A stretch of 64,000 bases of DNA, taken from positions 128,251,462 to 128,315,461 of the forward strand of contig CM051455.1 in assembly GCA_028274465.1 (NCBI GenBank), in the 5' to 3' direction. The stretch is from Plantago ovata. Its lineage: Eukaryota; Streptophyta; Magnoliopsida; Lamiales; Plantaginaceae. Shown here in pieces: positions 22,991 to 35,713 of this stretch. A program made the translations under genes and the position numbers. Below the pieces are notes generated by a model. The model was not told the origin of the DNA and ran no database searches. It was given only the letters and a program-made list of their open reading frames with translations. Within the stretch, counting starts at the first letter, position 1, and each line of letters starts with the position of its first letter.

Positions 22991-25900
22991 ATGTGTCTGT
23001 TTCTCCGACGACTCTCCGGCGCTATCCGCTCATACTCCGCCGCCGAGTGCACTCACCCGCGCTATTTGACGAATTGCTGCACCACAACCCCCAAACTCAA
23101 CTTTCAGCCCCCCTCCCATTGGTCCGCCACTCAGCTTCGCCACGCCAGATTCTCTGGAGGCGACGTAAGTCTTGCCCTTACTCTTAAACTCCTTTCCTCT
23201 CACTCCACTCTTCACCACTTGCTGCTGATCACAGTGATCATCTATATATGTCTTTAATTTGCAACTTGAATATTTTATCAGCTAGATGCCTATGATTATG
23301 AAGATCCCTAATTTTGTTTCGTTTCTCATTTAGAATGTGCCTGTCAATTTGGTTACTTGTAATTGAATTTTAGCTTCTCTAAATGCAATTAAACTGATGC
23401 TTTTAATCTCATGCTTGCTACTTGCTAGTTCCTAGTTAGTTTATAGGATCCTATATGTAGCCAGTTCACCAAGTGTGTAGGAAACTCGGGGACTTATGGC
23501 TCAGCTTTATAGCTTGTAATATGTACCTGAGCGTTTTCCTTTTATGCTTTCTTCACAACGTTTATAGGCGATAAGGTCATCAAGTTGTCAGCTGAACGAT
23601 AGGTCCATATAACCATATCCCTTTGATATGTGTAGTGATCAGTTAATTGTTACCATGAGAATCACAATTTCTTATGATTATAGTAAGGCTCTAGTTTTGG
23701 TTTAGAGTGCACCAGTTCCAATGCGAATGAGCTATTTAATCAGTCAACTGATGAGTTGCATCAGATTCTCGGCAAGCACCAAAAACAAAATGAAAATGAG
23801 ATTTGATATTCTTCTTGTATGCCTGCATCAAACACAGCCACTTTAGTGACCATTATGGCCAGGGGCAAGAGGACAATAGGGGAGGCCCTTTTTGTCTTTT
23901 GCAGTATGTGAAGCTAAAGTTTTCTTGAGGGTAAAAGAGCATGAGAGATAGAGTTAATTGTCTGTGGCTGGAACCCTCCCTGTGAAGGAGACTGTCTCAA
24001 TTTCCACAATCCACATGTTGCTTCTCCAAGCAATCCTCAACCAGAGTATTTCAGCTCAGTAAACTATTCGATCAGCCTCATTTCTGAGCCCATGATGAAA
24101 GAATCCGTAAAGATTCAAATATTCTTAAGTGCACTAAATTATAGATCATGAACAGCTATGCCTCCTTTTGTGGTGTTAATTCCTGTAGCGGTCCATTCTT
24201 TCTCCAGCAGGGGGGGGGGGGGGCCCACAACATATAACCCAGTGAGCTAGAATGTAAGAGGCAGCTCTTAATACTCCGGGCTCAGGTCCATTACCGTATT
24301 GTATTTGCATTCATATACTTGCAATTGGATTTCCATCTTTCTTTTCATTTCATGCAGGTAAGAGCAGGAAATGTCATAGAAAGAAAAGGTTAGATGCTGC
24401 ATATATCATATGGAATGAAGAGACACATTGTATCAGATCCTGTATACTGATAATCTTTTATAGTTATCAAGTTGTATAAATACGAAAGCCTACTGACTGA
24501 TAAGTTACCCTTTTGGATGGCTCTTCACACAATGCAGGAAAGATATATCAGGTGACAAATTCTGCATTTAATGTTCTGGATTTTGTTTCAATTGCACATT
24601 ACTTTCGTTCTCCCTCTTTTTTCTTTTTTCTTTCTTTCTTTTTTTTTTTTTTTTGGCTGCAAAGCTATGCTATTGCTTGATCTAACTTAAAGTGAACTTC
24701 AGGTGTTAAAGGCACAACATAATACCCAGGGACGACAAGGAGCTATAATACAGGTTTTGTCTGCTGCTTTTGTTTGTTTGTTTGTTTGTTTGTTTGTGTG
24801 TGTGTGTGTGTGTGTATGCGTGTGTACGTGTAATGTTCTTTATGTTGTATGATAGGGATATTGTGATGTAACAAGGTGTCTGTTTGCTGTTTCTGTATTA
24901 TATAGTTGCCACTTTGCCATCTCCTTGCTTTCGTATTTATATTTTCAGTTGATGAAAGCATCTATAGATTTTTCAAGTTATTCTAGCACAGTGCTGGCAC
25001 TTAAGTACACTTCACACAGATCTTTATTTTTATCTCAAACTTCTATGAATTTGTATGTTAAACAACAGCAGGAATATGGTGTTTCTATAGTCTATACTAG
25101 GGAATATGAACACTATAAGAACATTAATTTTAATTACAATATTATGAACTTATCTCGGAAGGTTGAAACTCATCCTGCCACTACTTCAATGAATAAGAAG
25201 TTTCATGTTTACTTATTTTTCAGGTTTATAAACTATATAAAATTGCTTTCTATCACATTTCTGTGACCCATGTTCCATAACCCTAAGGTTTGGGTGCTTT
25301 TGCAATTATATGATGGTGTTTCAACTTGTCACCACCAACTCTTTTGGGAGGTGTTTCATCATGGTTGAGCTAATAAGTGTAGAGTTGGAGGATATGTTGT
25401 ACAGTCACTTACAAAAACACATCCATCATTTTGCCTTTCCTCTGTGATACTTTGAATAATTTATTTGCCGACTCATTTCTGGAGATTTACTCATGCAACC
25501 ACTAGCAAACCTTGACATGCTAGGCATGTGTAGTGTTTGTACAAACCTAATCGGAACATCTCATAAGATTAAATACAACCTGACTAATTCATGAAGTATG
25601 ATTTATAGAAATGTTAGCCTTTTCATTTGAAAGAATGGCATTTCTGAAATCTACTCCACCAGTGTATAGTAATACTAGTATATTATCTGGAATTCATCTA
25701 TAATTTGACCAATCATCATGCATTCAACAAAGCAACTTTCGCCTGCAATAGTTGCAGATGAGAATATCAGTACATATGAACATAAACATTGACATTAAAG
25801 CTTTAGTGTAATTCCTTAGAAAAGAAGGATTAAATAACTCAGCTGATGAACAACGAAGATCAAATACCCAAACCCCCAAAATTAAAACAGATGAAATTAT

Positions 25901-28900
25901 TGCATATTCAATTATACACATAAATGAATGATATCCATCTGAAAGTTAAAACAACGGAAATGTTTTAACATATTGTCCGTTGTTTAACATGTTTATTATC
26001 ATTGTTAATAAATTGTCTTTCTCTCGACTCTAGTTGAAAGAGTTGAACACTTTCCCATACCACTGGGTAATCCTTGAAAAAGTGGGCTGTCTCATAGATT
26101 TTGGTGGCCCATGTGTCAAATTTTAAAATGAGACCGCGATTAATGACAAAATAAAATAATTATCATTATTTAATCTATAATAAAGTTTATATCCTTATAA
26201 TTTATTGTGATTATTTCCGTAATACATGAACAAATAAAAACTTATCTAACCACTAACCAAATATGTAGATTAATTTTATAGTGCGAGTTTGATGTCACAA
26301 GTTTAACTGGTGACAATTTATGGAGGACAATTTGTGATGCTAATTAGCCGAATATGATGATTACTACCTCAAATCTTAAGTAAAATAAAACATCCAGTAC
26401 TTGGTGGACTAATTAATACTCTATTGATGATGGTTTGCTTCAAATCTTTATAGTGAAGTTATTAGAAAACACCTTTTTTTTTTAAATATTATAAAAACTA
26501 TGCTCCTATTGTTCTAGATATAGTGATATACAATGCCTCCTGGTCAAGTGTTAAGAATTGGTTTCACTGATAATTACTGGAAGAAAAAAAAAAGAAAAAC
26601 TGAATTGGTTTAAAACTACATAATGGACACAATTGGGCCCCTGAAAATTGGAGGCCTTGTGCGGTTAGGATCCCTGTGCAGCTTAATAGTCATCCTTGTT
26701 GGATCAACTCTGCATTCATTGACATTGAAAATAGCCCATTCCTTGTGGTCACTTAACCGGGAAATTCGAGGAGATATATATGCTAAATCATTATTTAAAT
26801 AATAGAAGTACTAGTTAATTTGATAATAAGAATAAGTATTAACGCACCTGCCATTCTATTTTCTGTAGACAGCAACTTTCACGTTACACGTAGGTAAAGT
26901 AGCGATCTTTACATGGTGTAATCCTTTAATTCCACACAATTTGATATTGGGGTAGTAAAAATCCAACTTTTGAGATTGCAATTGAGTTAGTAAAATCCGT
27001 TGACATTCACTATAATATTATATCCAAGAGTTGTCATCGGACGACTTCAATTATTTTCCTTTGTCAAGCTGTATGTTATTCATTAGTGCAAAACATGGCT
27101 GTTTGTGTGGAAGTTGGTTTTTTGTTTTTGGTATGTCTCCCCCCCCCCCCCCCCCCTCTCTCATGTTTTTCGTTCAGAAAGAATCTTAAATTTGAAGTGC
27201 TTTATATGGGATGGAAATGACTAAATTGTTTCCTTCTCTTATTCTCATGTAGTTTATATGTTCACTGAAGAAGATATGTGGATTAGCTATTTTTTGGTCT
27301 TGTAGCTGGCTTACCCAATTGATTTTTCAATTTGGTGATAGACTCTCTGTTCTATTTTTGTCAAAATACATACAGGTGGAGCTCCGGGATGTTGATAGTG
27401 GCAACAAATTAAATGAAAGGCTACGAACTGATGAGACAATTGAAAGTATGCATCTACATTGTAATACCCCCCCCCCCTTCCCAACAAAACCCAACACACC
27501 ACCCGAAGAAAACTAAAATTCGGAAGATTTGTTTTATTAATAGTTTCTTCCTCTGTTAGTTACTTGATGATTCTATGATGAATTTATTGATGTAGCAAAA
27601 GTACTTCAGTTTGATTATTGCTGCACTTAAGTTTTCTTATCCCGCCCCCTCTAGCTTCTAGGATTTGTGAGATAATAACTCCCAAGATTAACGTCATTAC
27701 ACGATTAGCAAGGATTAAGAATGTATAAATTGTACCTGTAGGCGAGCTTTTTGTGGAGTGTTGGAAACTCAGCAAGTGAATGAGATGCAGAAAAATGAAA
27801 TGAGCTAGAAGAAAGATCGCTTATCCCACTTGTAACCACATGAACATCTCTTTATAAGTTTATATAGATTTCCAAGAGCCTTAGCAGTATTCATTATTGA
27901 TTGGGAAATTAACCACAAAATTGAACTCATTTAATGTGGATAAGTGTTGAGCCATGTAACCTCCCTCATAATCATCAATATTCTGAGGAGGTTGCTACAC
28001 AATTATATTGGCAACCTTTTCAATACTGCCAATAATCTGAATTTTAAGGTAACACTTGACCAACTTGTGTATTATGAGGCTATTTCCATTCTCCACAAAG
28101 TCAGTTTATGGCTAATGTATGCATACATCCCAGGAACAACCAGCTTTGGTAAGGGATAGTTTCGAAGAACTCAAACAAATGGTGAATCTAAAAAAATATG
28201 CTCAAACATGCTCAACCCTTGTAATTATACCCAATTCTAATCACATTAGTCTTCTTTCAGTCTCTAAAATTATATGCTAAAGTGAAATCACTTCTAGTCT
28301 GGAAAAAACTCTTGAGTCTTTTGTTTCCTGCACATGTAATAGAAGATTAATAGTAAGATGGAATGAGCAAAAACATATTCCTATCTCATGATGCTGCTTT
28401 TTTACCTGAATGAGTGGGGTGATGATTGTGGGCTTATTTAGGTTTCAGAATTGTAGTGTAGGCTTCTCGATAAATGTATAGCTAGGTATCTGAACTTGGA
28501 GTGCTTTTGAGTTGGTAGAACCTTGTCTAAAATCTTCTGCAAACTTGAGGTGAGTTGTGAATTGAATAGAACACATTTCCATCGAGCTTCTCGGATGCAC
28601 CATAAATTGATCCTACATTGGTATGGTGCTATCTTTTTGCGAACTAACATTAAAGGAGTTTTGGTTGCTCCCTGGCCATATTAAAAGAGCATAATCCTTC
28701 TGTGGTAGTTCACAAAGTACAACCTTTTTTTTTTCTATGGCAAATTTGAATTGCTTGTTAGCTCTCCTATTTATAATTTGCTAAAGTCAACATTATGCAA
28801 AGAATATACTAATGTGTATCTGAAAATGAGTTCGTATAAATAAACAAAATATTATGTTACTTTTGACCTGACATTTATGCTCCACTACACTCCTGGCTTC

Positions 28901-30546
28901 TTGAAATAGGTACTGTGGATTGTTTTTTAACTATAGTTATTTTTATCTCTTTGATGTTCAGAAGTATTTGTTCAAGAGAAGCAACTGAACTATCTTTACA
29001 CTGATGATGAAACTGGAAACATTGTCCTGATGGAGTGAGTGAAACTCTTTCCTTACTAACACTGACTTGAGCAAGTGACAATTCCACCTGCGCAAGAACG
29101 AGTTCACTGATATTTCCTAAATTGTTTTTGTTGTTCCCAGCCCTGAAACATACGGCCAGTTAGATGTCCCAAGGCACTTGTTTGATGACTCTATAGTTTA
29201 CCTTCAAGGTAATTCAGTGTAATCTGTATTGGCTATAGATATTAGCTATTTTTTTATGTTATATCTAATAGTGGGTTCCGTTACGTAGATGATATGAAAG
29301 TCACTGTCGAACTTTTTAATGAAAGAGCCATGTCGGCGTCAATTCCAACTCGAGTGACATGTACTGTTGCCGAAGCAGGTGAAGCAATGAAGCAAAGTAG
29401 CAAATCTACTCCGTAAGTGCATCATGTCTAGCAAACTTTAGTCCGAGTACTTCAGAATTAGTGATAATGGATCACATTGAGCCATTTTATATGTATCCTG
29501 GCTAGATACATTTTTAGTTCCAGATTGATTATGTTCACTTGACTGGATATTACTATTCTCTAGTGTTTACAAACTTCTTCATTCTTCACTTTTGCAGTAC
29601 TAAGAAGGTGTTGTTGGACAATGGTGTCACTGTCCAGGTAATTGCTCTTACAAATCAAGTTCTCCAAATAAGCATGATCTTTATGGTACTTTTTCCTTAA
29701 CTTGATAAAGTAGGGTGCTTGCTCTTTTTTTTTTTTTTTTTTTTTGTTTGTGTGTGTGTGTGTGTCTGACTAAGGAAAGTAGGAGTTGGGATCCCTTAAA
29801 TGGCAAATGTAAGCCCTCGAATTACTATATGTAATCAAGTCATCCTCGTAGAGTACATATATATGCAGTGATCAGAAATTGAAATGAAACTGGAGCATGT
29901 TTAAGTGGAGAAAGGATATGATTATGCTGATATGCTCTTGAACTATTTCATAAGTGGCATTAGAGATGTCGGGACTTAATAGCACCTGGGGGTGCTTCCC
30001 ACCCCTAATCTTCTGTTCAAGAACATTTAAGATAAAGGTGCATCTTTAGAGTTGAAGATAATTTTTTTTTTTTTAAATTGAGATCAATTTTATGACTATT
30101 CAAGACTTGGGGCTCTTTTATTTTCACATGATTTAATCTGGAAAACAGCAAGTTAAATTAAACAGTCTCTCCATGAATAGTACTCATTATCAAGATCTTT
30201 AAACTTTCATTGTTGTCTGCAAGCCCATTGTTGCTAGTAAAATATCTTGCTATTCTCACCCTTTTCCACTTTATGCATTATGATAGGTTCCCGCTCACAT
30301 TTCAACTGGAGACAAGATTATTGTCAATACTACCGACAACACCTATATGAGCAAGTGAGTTGACAAGCGCATTTCTTGTCATGATTATGTATTCTTTAAC
30401 TTTCCCTACCATGTCTATGTTCACGTTGTACTGGCTCGAATGGCTTCTGTGTTGGACACTAGACTCCACAGGTAGTCAATTATCTATCTATGCTTTTTAC
30501 TATATTTAAGACTTGCCGTTTTTTGTTTTGGACTTGCAGGGGGTAA
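22991..30546 (+). CDS. Elongation factor P, organellar (mitochondrial-type), 11 exons
   Basis: EF-P binds between the P and E sites of bacterial-type ribosomes and relieves stalling at proline runs. Coding exons: 22991-23164, 24358-24388, 24538-24551, 24703-24753, 27376-27445, 28962-29034, 29141-29208, 29289-29412, 29598-29637, 30287-30354, 30540-30546. Together they give 720 nt, a 239-residue protein ending YMSKG, with phase kept at every GT/AG junction. Residues 1-58 are Arg/Ser-rich and suit an organelle transit peptide; the EF-P core follows with its KOW-like domain (about 59-115), OB domain and C-terminal domain. The loop residue equivalent to E. coli Lys34 is Arg84 (QGRQGA). Exon 3 is only 14 nt. 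Mitochondrial rather than plastid targeting is inferred from likeness to the Arabidopsis At4g26310 type. Confidence 0.9.
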
Positions 30547-31110
30547 AGTGACCTTCAGTAATAGTATCTGCTTGAACTGAGGTTTGAAGGATGGCTCCTG
30601 TCCTGGGAGTGTATTTGCTATTTGTCATCTTCTAAGAGGAGTGCACAGAAGCTATTGAGATCTCGTTCTTTTTATCTTTTACAATGGAACAACATAGCTC
30701 TAGGTAATACACACTGTCACAGATAAAATGATGATGAAAATAATAATTACTTAGGTGTTATGGACACTATAAATTGATCACCATGTTCCCTGATTTTGGG
30801 GATTTTGAATTATTTTGGGCTTTCATTGATTCAAGCAGGTCCAGTACAATGACAGTTTCTTGTTGATTTACAAGTTTCCCAATTTGCTGCATAATTGAGT
30901 CTGTGAACGTGTTAATATTTAAAAGTAATAAAAGTTTCTTTCTTAAGATTATTGCTCCAACCCCAACTTATGTCACACTTTATGATCTATGATCTTCTAT
31001 TGATGTAATTATTATAGTTGGTTTGGATTGGCAGACTCTAGTTTGGTTTGGCTTGGGTTTCGGTTATATTTTGAGCTATGATATATTTTTAAAATTATTT
31101 CAAATATTCT
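30547..31110. other. EF-P 3' untranslated region and downstream spacer
   Basis: The sequence after the EF-P stop is AT-rich and has no open frame of note. The first few hundred bases are probably 3' UTR; I could not place the polyadenylation site with certainty. Confidence 0.4.
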
Positions 31111-31116
31111 TTCTAC

Positions 31117-31500
31117 TTTTTTTTGAGAAATCAAATTTCATTCACAACCTCATAAGCAGAATTACAAGAAATCATGAAAACAATGAGGCAACACGTGGCC
31201 TTCCTCAGCATTACTAACATGTCTAGCTAAGTTATGAGCTAACTGGTTGCTCTGACGCCGAACATGAGTATATGTAACCAAACTAAAGCTACCTATTGTC
31301 ATGCGAATTTTTTGAATGATCGAACCTGCTAAAGATAACGGTTCCGTAGGGGCCTGTAATTGTTGTACTAGACTCACTCAATCGCCTTCAACGATTAAAT
31401 GTGTCAAACCCAAAGAAGCCGCAAGCTCCATACCCACTCTTGCCGTTGCAGCTTCTGCTACTTCAGGAGATGCATTTAAAGCCAGACTCGTTTGAAATGA
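31117..31500 (-). pseudogene. LINE 3' end: RNase H fragment with A-tail
   Basis: Read on the minus strand, bases 31500 to 31162 encode part of an RNase H domain of the plant LINE type, with a SPEVAEAATARVG segment, LIVEGD, then SLVQQLQAP and YTHVRRQSNQLAHNLA. A TGA interrupts it just after LIVEGD, near 31376-31378. The coding part ends at 31162, and a short poly(A) tail lies at 31117-31124. Everything upstream of RNase H is missing. Confidence 0.78.
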
Positions 31501-33812
31501 GCCTGGAACAGCTCGTGTACATTTAAAGCATGTGGGCTATATGGGCCTTGCTCCCAGTGGCCCGCAACAGCCCAGCCCGTGAACAGTTAAACCAGGGTGA
31601 CAACCACACCAGTTTTTTATAAATTATTTTCATTAATTTTTTTTATTTAGTTTTTTTTTTCCTAACCTATGGGTGTTTGGAAGCTAAAAATTCAATATAG
31701 GAATAATGGATTGGTCAACATTTTGGACTAAAATGTATTTGCTAAACTAAACAAGTCCTTTTTGTTATTACGACCACTAATTGGGTATTAAAAATTAATG
31801 GGCCCTATACTTAAATAAAGAGTAAAAAACTACTCACATTAAAATTGTTCTATAATTGTATTTAAAATTTTCTAAATAATTTTCTATTGGAAACATTTGA
31901 GACGTTCATTTATCATATACGCATAATCTCTTACTAAAATAACTCCTTAAATAAGTAGAAGTAAAGTGATTTTTTCTCCCATACATATTGTTCCTTTATT
32001 CTCAAATTACATGAACACTTCTATAATTATTATATATCCCACCTAAAAAGTATTTCTCATACTTTTTGTATTGTTGGATCTTTCAGTCTCAATAAGTGAT
32101 TAATAAAAAATCTGCTAATTCAGAAAAAAAAATCAATTCCTATGTGAAAAAATACATCTGGATCCAAGCAAACAAGTCCAAATACGAACAGATAATGAGA
32201 TGAATAATCTATTATCTGGCCCGGATAAAAAAGTTGTTTCGTCCAATTTGTTGGATAAGTCCATGTGGGGTGATTTTCTGCAAATACCAACATGCCCTCA
32301 TACTTCATGTGATGTTCTGAAAATGCCTTTAACTACCAATTTAAATTAACTCCTTACTCACAAAATTCCCACACAAATCTCACACCCAGTTTCATAAATA
32401 CCACCTCCTTTTCCATCCAAAAGCTCTAATCGTCATTGCCACTTGATTCCGGTCTACTGTTCCGGTGAGTACACGGATGAGTTTCTTTTGATTTGTAATG
32501 ATTTACATTGTATCTATATGATTCAAATAGATCGGTTATTGGCTGGAATTTGTTAATGATCTATGGTGAAAGGATGAAATGCTCAAAAATGATATGGTGC
32601 CATCCTCAAAATATTACTCAATGCCTTCTCTTCTTTTATAGAAGTCAATATCTACTATTGAAAATGTTGAAACATGTTCTAGAAAGATCAGTGTGGGACC
32701 ACATGACACCTGGAACACTTTCAAGAGCCTTACTCTAGGTAAATTTAGGTCACTTATCGTGCAAAAAACAACCCAACCGTGGAGACCTCACTACGAGACC
32801 AGCCGTGCTCTATCTCTTTACAAGTCGTTTGCTAAATAATTGTTGGTTTCCGATCACGCGATGGAAATTTTGTGGTCGAAGAGCATCGGGTTCTTGGTTT
32901 ACTGACCTGCCACCGTGCTTGAAATAATTCAGAAGTTATTCACCCAAAAGAAAAACAATTCGAAGAGTTTAAGCAGAACAAATATCACAATATGATACAT
33001 ATCTCTAAGAGAAATTCCAAGAACAAACCTTCACTAAAATAGGATTTTTTTCATTAACTTAGCGGCTCCTATAATTTATTTGGATGGAAAAATGGGTGTT
33101 AGTTATTTTTTCTTATAATAATACAAGTAGCAATTTTTTATGTAAAACATATTAGTCTTCTTTATTCGATAATTCCAAATAAAATTAAAAAATAAATGTA
33201 GGGAAAAGAAAATCAGTGACACACCATTTCGGACAAACTAGACAAAAGAGGCATATTATTGACGGTAAGCAGCAGCTAATTATGACAAGATCCTGATAAC
33301 TGCTAGAACAAAAGAACCATAAAGTCTGCCTTGTATTTGTATAAATCATGTGGTTCTGTTGCAATTCATGTTGCAGCATCAATTAGAACGGTCACTGTTT
33401 ACGTATAGTACTCATATGTTTTTTTAGATTATTTAATTTATTTTGTTGTCTTTTTTAACCTCGTTTGACCTTTAATACATCTTATATTAAACCGTAAAAA
33501 TAAAATGGGACGGGACGACTCCGTTTAAGAAAAACACCGAGGGAGTATTATCGACAACATTAATTTCCGAAAATTATGAATTGCATAACCAAACAAGGAA
33601 ATGGAAATTTGGTCCAATAAACATTTCCTAGTCCATTTTAGCTAACCAATCATGGAAAAGTCCCCTACTACATTTTCTACTTGTGGGTTTGGACCAGATT
33701 TCCTAGGAAATGCTGGTTTTACTTTTCCTAGTCCAAATCAAACAGCCTCTAAACTATCGTCAATATATATTACATAGCCCACTTATCAACGCTGGATAAC
33801 AAAAGTCCTACA
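31501..33812. other. Intergenic stretch, no gene recognised
   Basis: About 2.3 kb with no convincing coding sequence. A segment near 33480-33550 ends ACCGAGGGAGTA, as in many MITEs, but I found no partner end. Fragments near 31675 and 33730 contain GTTTGG-type words like MITE termini, without a matching target duplication. Confidence 0.45.
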
Positions 33813-33821
33813 AAGTAAATT

Positions 33822-34482
33822 GGGGCTTTCTATTCTCAGGTCGGCTTCGTACCGACCTAAACGTAGGTCTTTATTATATATTTCATTCTAATTATTAAAT
33901 TTTGATAAAAATATATAAATGTGCAGTTATACCCCTACTTTCAAAAAATTCATTTAAATAATTTAAATAAGTTCTTACTATTTTATAAGTATTAAATTAA
34001 AAATAAAAATTTACTTTAACTTAAATTAAAATTAATCAATATATATCAAATTAATTTCAACAACAATTTAATGGATATTCGTTTTCCATAATCTAATTGC
34101 ACTAGCTATCAACATTTGTAGAAGACAATAATAGAGGCTTATTTTTTTAGCTACGAATTATATTATTTAGAAGTGTTCGATAGTTTATGTATCATTAAAA
34201 TGGATAAATTAATTGTGATCAATTAACTTTGGTTTGTGATTAAGATTAATTAATAAGGTTTACGTGTATATGTAATCATATAAATTGAAATTAAAGGCAT
34301 TATAGTTAATTTGTATTTTTGTGGTGATTTTTAATGTTAAAGAAAATTAATTATAATCCATCGTACCAAAAATGACTTTGAACCGAAGAATGGATGAGAT
34401 TAAATTAAGCGTCACATGACAACTATTGAATGAAAACCTGAGTTTAGGTCGGTACGGAGCCGACCTGAGAATAGAAATCCCC
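33822..34482. mobile_element. Mutator-type MITE (661 bp) with 9-bp TSD
   Basis: The terminal inverted repeats are about 41 bp with two mismatches, opening GGGGCTTTCTATTCTCAGG on the left and GGGGATTTCTATTCTCAGG on the inverted right. The flanks carry an exact 9-bp duplication, AAGTAAATT, at 33813-33821 and 34483-34491. Nine-base targets with long inverted ends are diagnostic of the Mutator superfamily. The AT-rich interior has no coding potential, so it is non-autonomous. Confidence 0.93.
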
Positions 34483-35074
34483 AAGTAAATTACCAAAACA
34501 CAAATTAAAAGTGATGTAAAAAATAAGACAGTGCATGCTAGTGATTTACCCGTAGACGAGGTTCACCACACCGTCATTTGTTGTCACACTTCAGTTACTC
34601 TGGCTATCTAAGTAATTCTTAAATTAAGGATTCCAGCTTCACTTATTCCATTTTACACTACGAAAAGCAAACTAATCTACCCTTCCTTGAACTAAAAATA
34701 TAGACAAAGATAGGATACAGGGATTTCCGTGGAGAGTGGAATTCAAATCCTTGAAATCATCCTCCAATTGTTTCTCCGAATATAATATAGCTCCAGATCC
34801 AAGTACACCACATCATATCTATGCAAAAACAACACATGCATAATCCCAATCAAGTGTATGGTATGTATACAAATACTTCCTAAACTTTATACAAAAACAC
34901 CTCTCTACCTTTAGAATATTCAAATGTGTGAAATTATAAACAAACAAGCTAAATAAAGCGTTCAACAAACAAGAGTGCTTAATAATCATGTAAAAATAAT
35001 GAAAAGTAGCAATAATTCGTATATACCTTTTTAATAAGTTCGAGGCCTGAACAGTTTTTTAGGACGATGGGTAA

Positions 35075-35378
35075 GGACTTCTCCAACAGTCATCACCTTT
35101 CATCCCCCACCTCTTATGCCACGTCAGCGTCTTACTTACTCATCTCAAACTACTTCAACAACCATTCCCTCTCATCCCACCTTTTTCATTTATTTTATTA
35201 AATAAATACAAAAACAAGTCAATTGAAAAATTGAAAAGGTAAAAGTAAGAAAATAAAATGGAAAAGAAAAATAAAATAAGCTCATCCCGGGATGAGCCTC
35301 TCATCTCCACTCACACGCCCAGAAGAGAGGGGATGAGCTCACTCATCTCCAACAGCTCATACACTGCTGGAAAAGGCC
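35075..35378. mobile_element. Tourist-like MITE (304 bp), TSD TAA
   Basis: Ends GGACTTCTCCAACAGT and the complement of GGCCTTTTCCAGCAGT are flanked by TAA at 35072-35074 and 35379-35381. Inner CTCATC/GATGAG words repeat in both arms. A fragment resembling its interior (CTCCAACAG...CATCCCC...TTTTCATTTATTTTATTA) recurs near 36225-36290. Confidence 0.75.
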
Positions 35379-35410
35379 TAAGCAATATTGCATAGTGGAC
35401 AAGAAAAAAG

Positions 35411-35610
35411 GCAGATGTTGAAATCGAACTCTCTAAAAATATTCGGACGCAGACACCCTATTTTCGAGAAAAAGAAAGTCGGATCTTGGCTCTAAAATTA
35501 TTCGGACGCATACACTCTTCCTTTTTGAGAAGAAAAAAGTCGGATGGTGAAATCTCTAAAAATATTCGGATGTTGAAATCGAACTCTCTAAAAGTATTCG
35601 GCCGCAGTCT
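35411..35610 (+). repeat. Degenerate tandem repeats upstream of the tRNA locus
   Basis: Four or five imperfect units share CTCTAAAAATATTCGGACGCA, with spacers such as AAAGTCGGAT and GATGTTGAAATCGAA between them. Unit lengths are irregular (roughly 35-70 bp). They lie beyond the 3' end of the minus-strand tRNA-Phe. Confidence 0.65.
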
Positions 35611-35640
35611 ATGGTCTAAATATAATTGCTAAAAATTAAT

Positions 35641-35665
35641 TGCGGTGAACGTGGATCGAACACGT

Positions 35666-35708
<43 letters not shown>

Positions 35709-35713
35709 CCCGC
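35641..35713 (-). tRNA. tRNA-Phe (GAA), nuclear
   Basis: The minus strand gives a complete 73-nt cloverleaf without intron. The acceptor stem starts GCGGGGA and pairs with TCACCGC, followed by discriminator A. The D arm contains TAGCTCAGTTGGGAGAGC (A box) and the T arm GTTCGATCC (B box). The anticodon GAA is at 35678-35680 on the minus strand, position 34-36 of the tRNA. The outer T-stem pair is A-T. A run of T residues a few bases downstream on the minus strand (near 35628-35633) suits a pol III terminator. It should be functional. Confidence 0.96.

Noticed and set aside
24925-25266. 113-codon frame in EF-P intron 4
   Set aside because: It has no recognisable domain, lies within an intron defined by conserved flanking exons, and has noncoding-like composition.
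32370-32480. Possible promoter and first exon ending in a GTGAGT donor
   Set aside because: No downstream exon or coding sequence could be joined to it, so the resemblance is not enough.
33480-33550. CCGAGGGAGTA end resembling a Stowaway MITE
   Set aside because: No complementary left end or TA-flanked partner was found in the surrounding kilobase.
31675-33745. Possible MITE with GTTTGG-type ends enclosing 2 kb
   Set aside because: The two ends match poorly and no matching target duplication flanks them.
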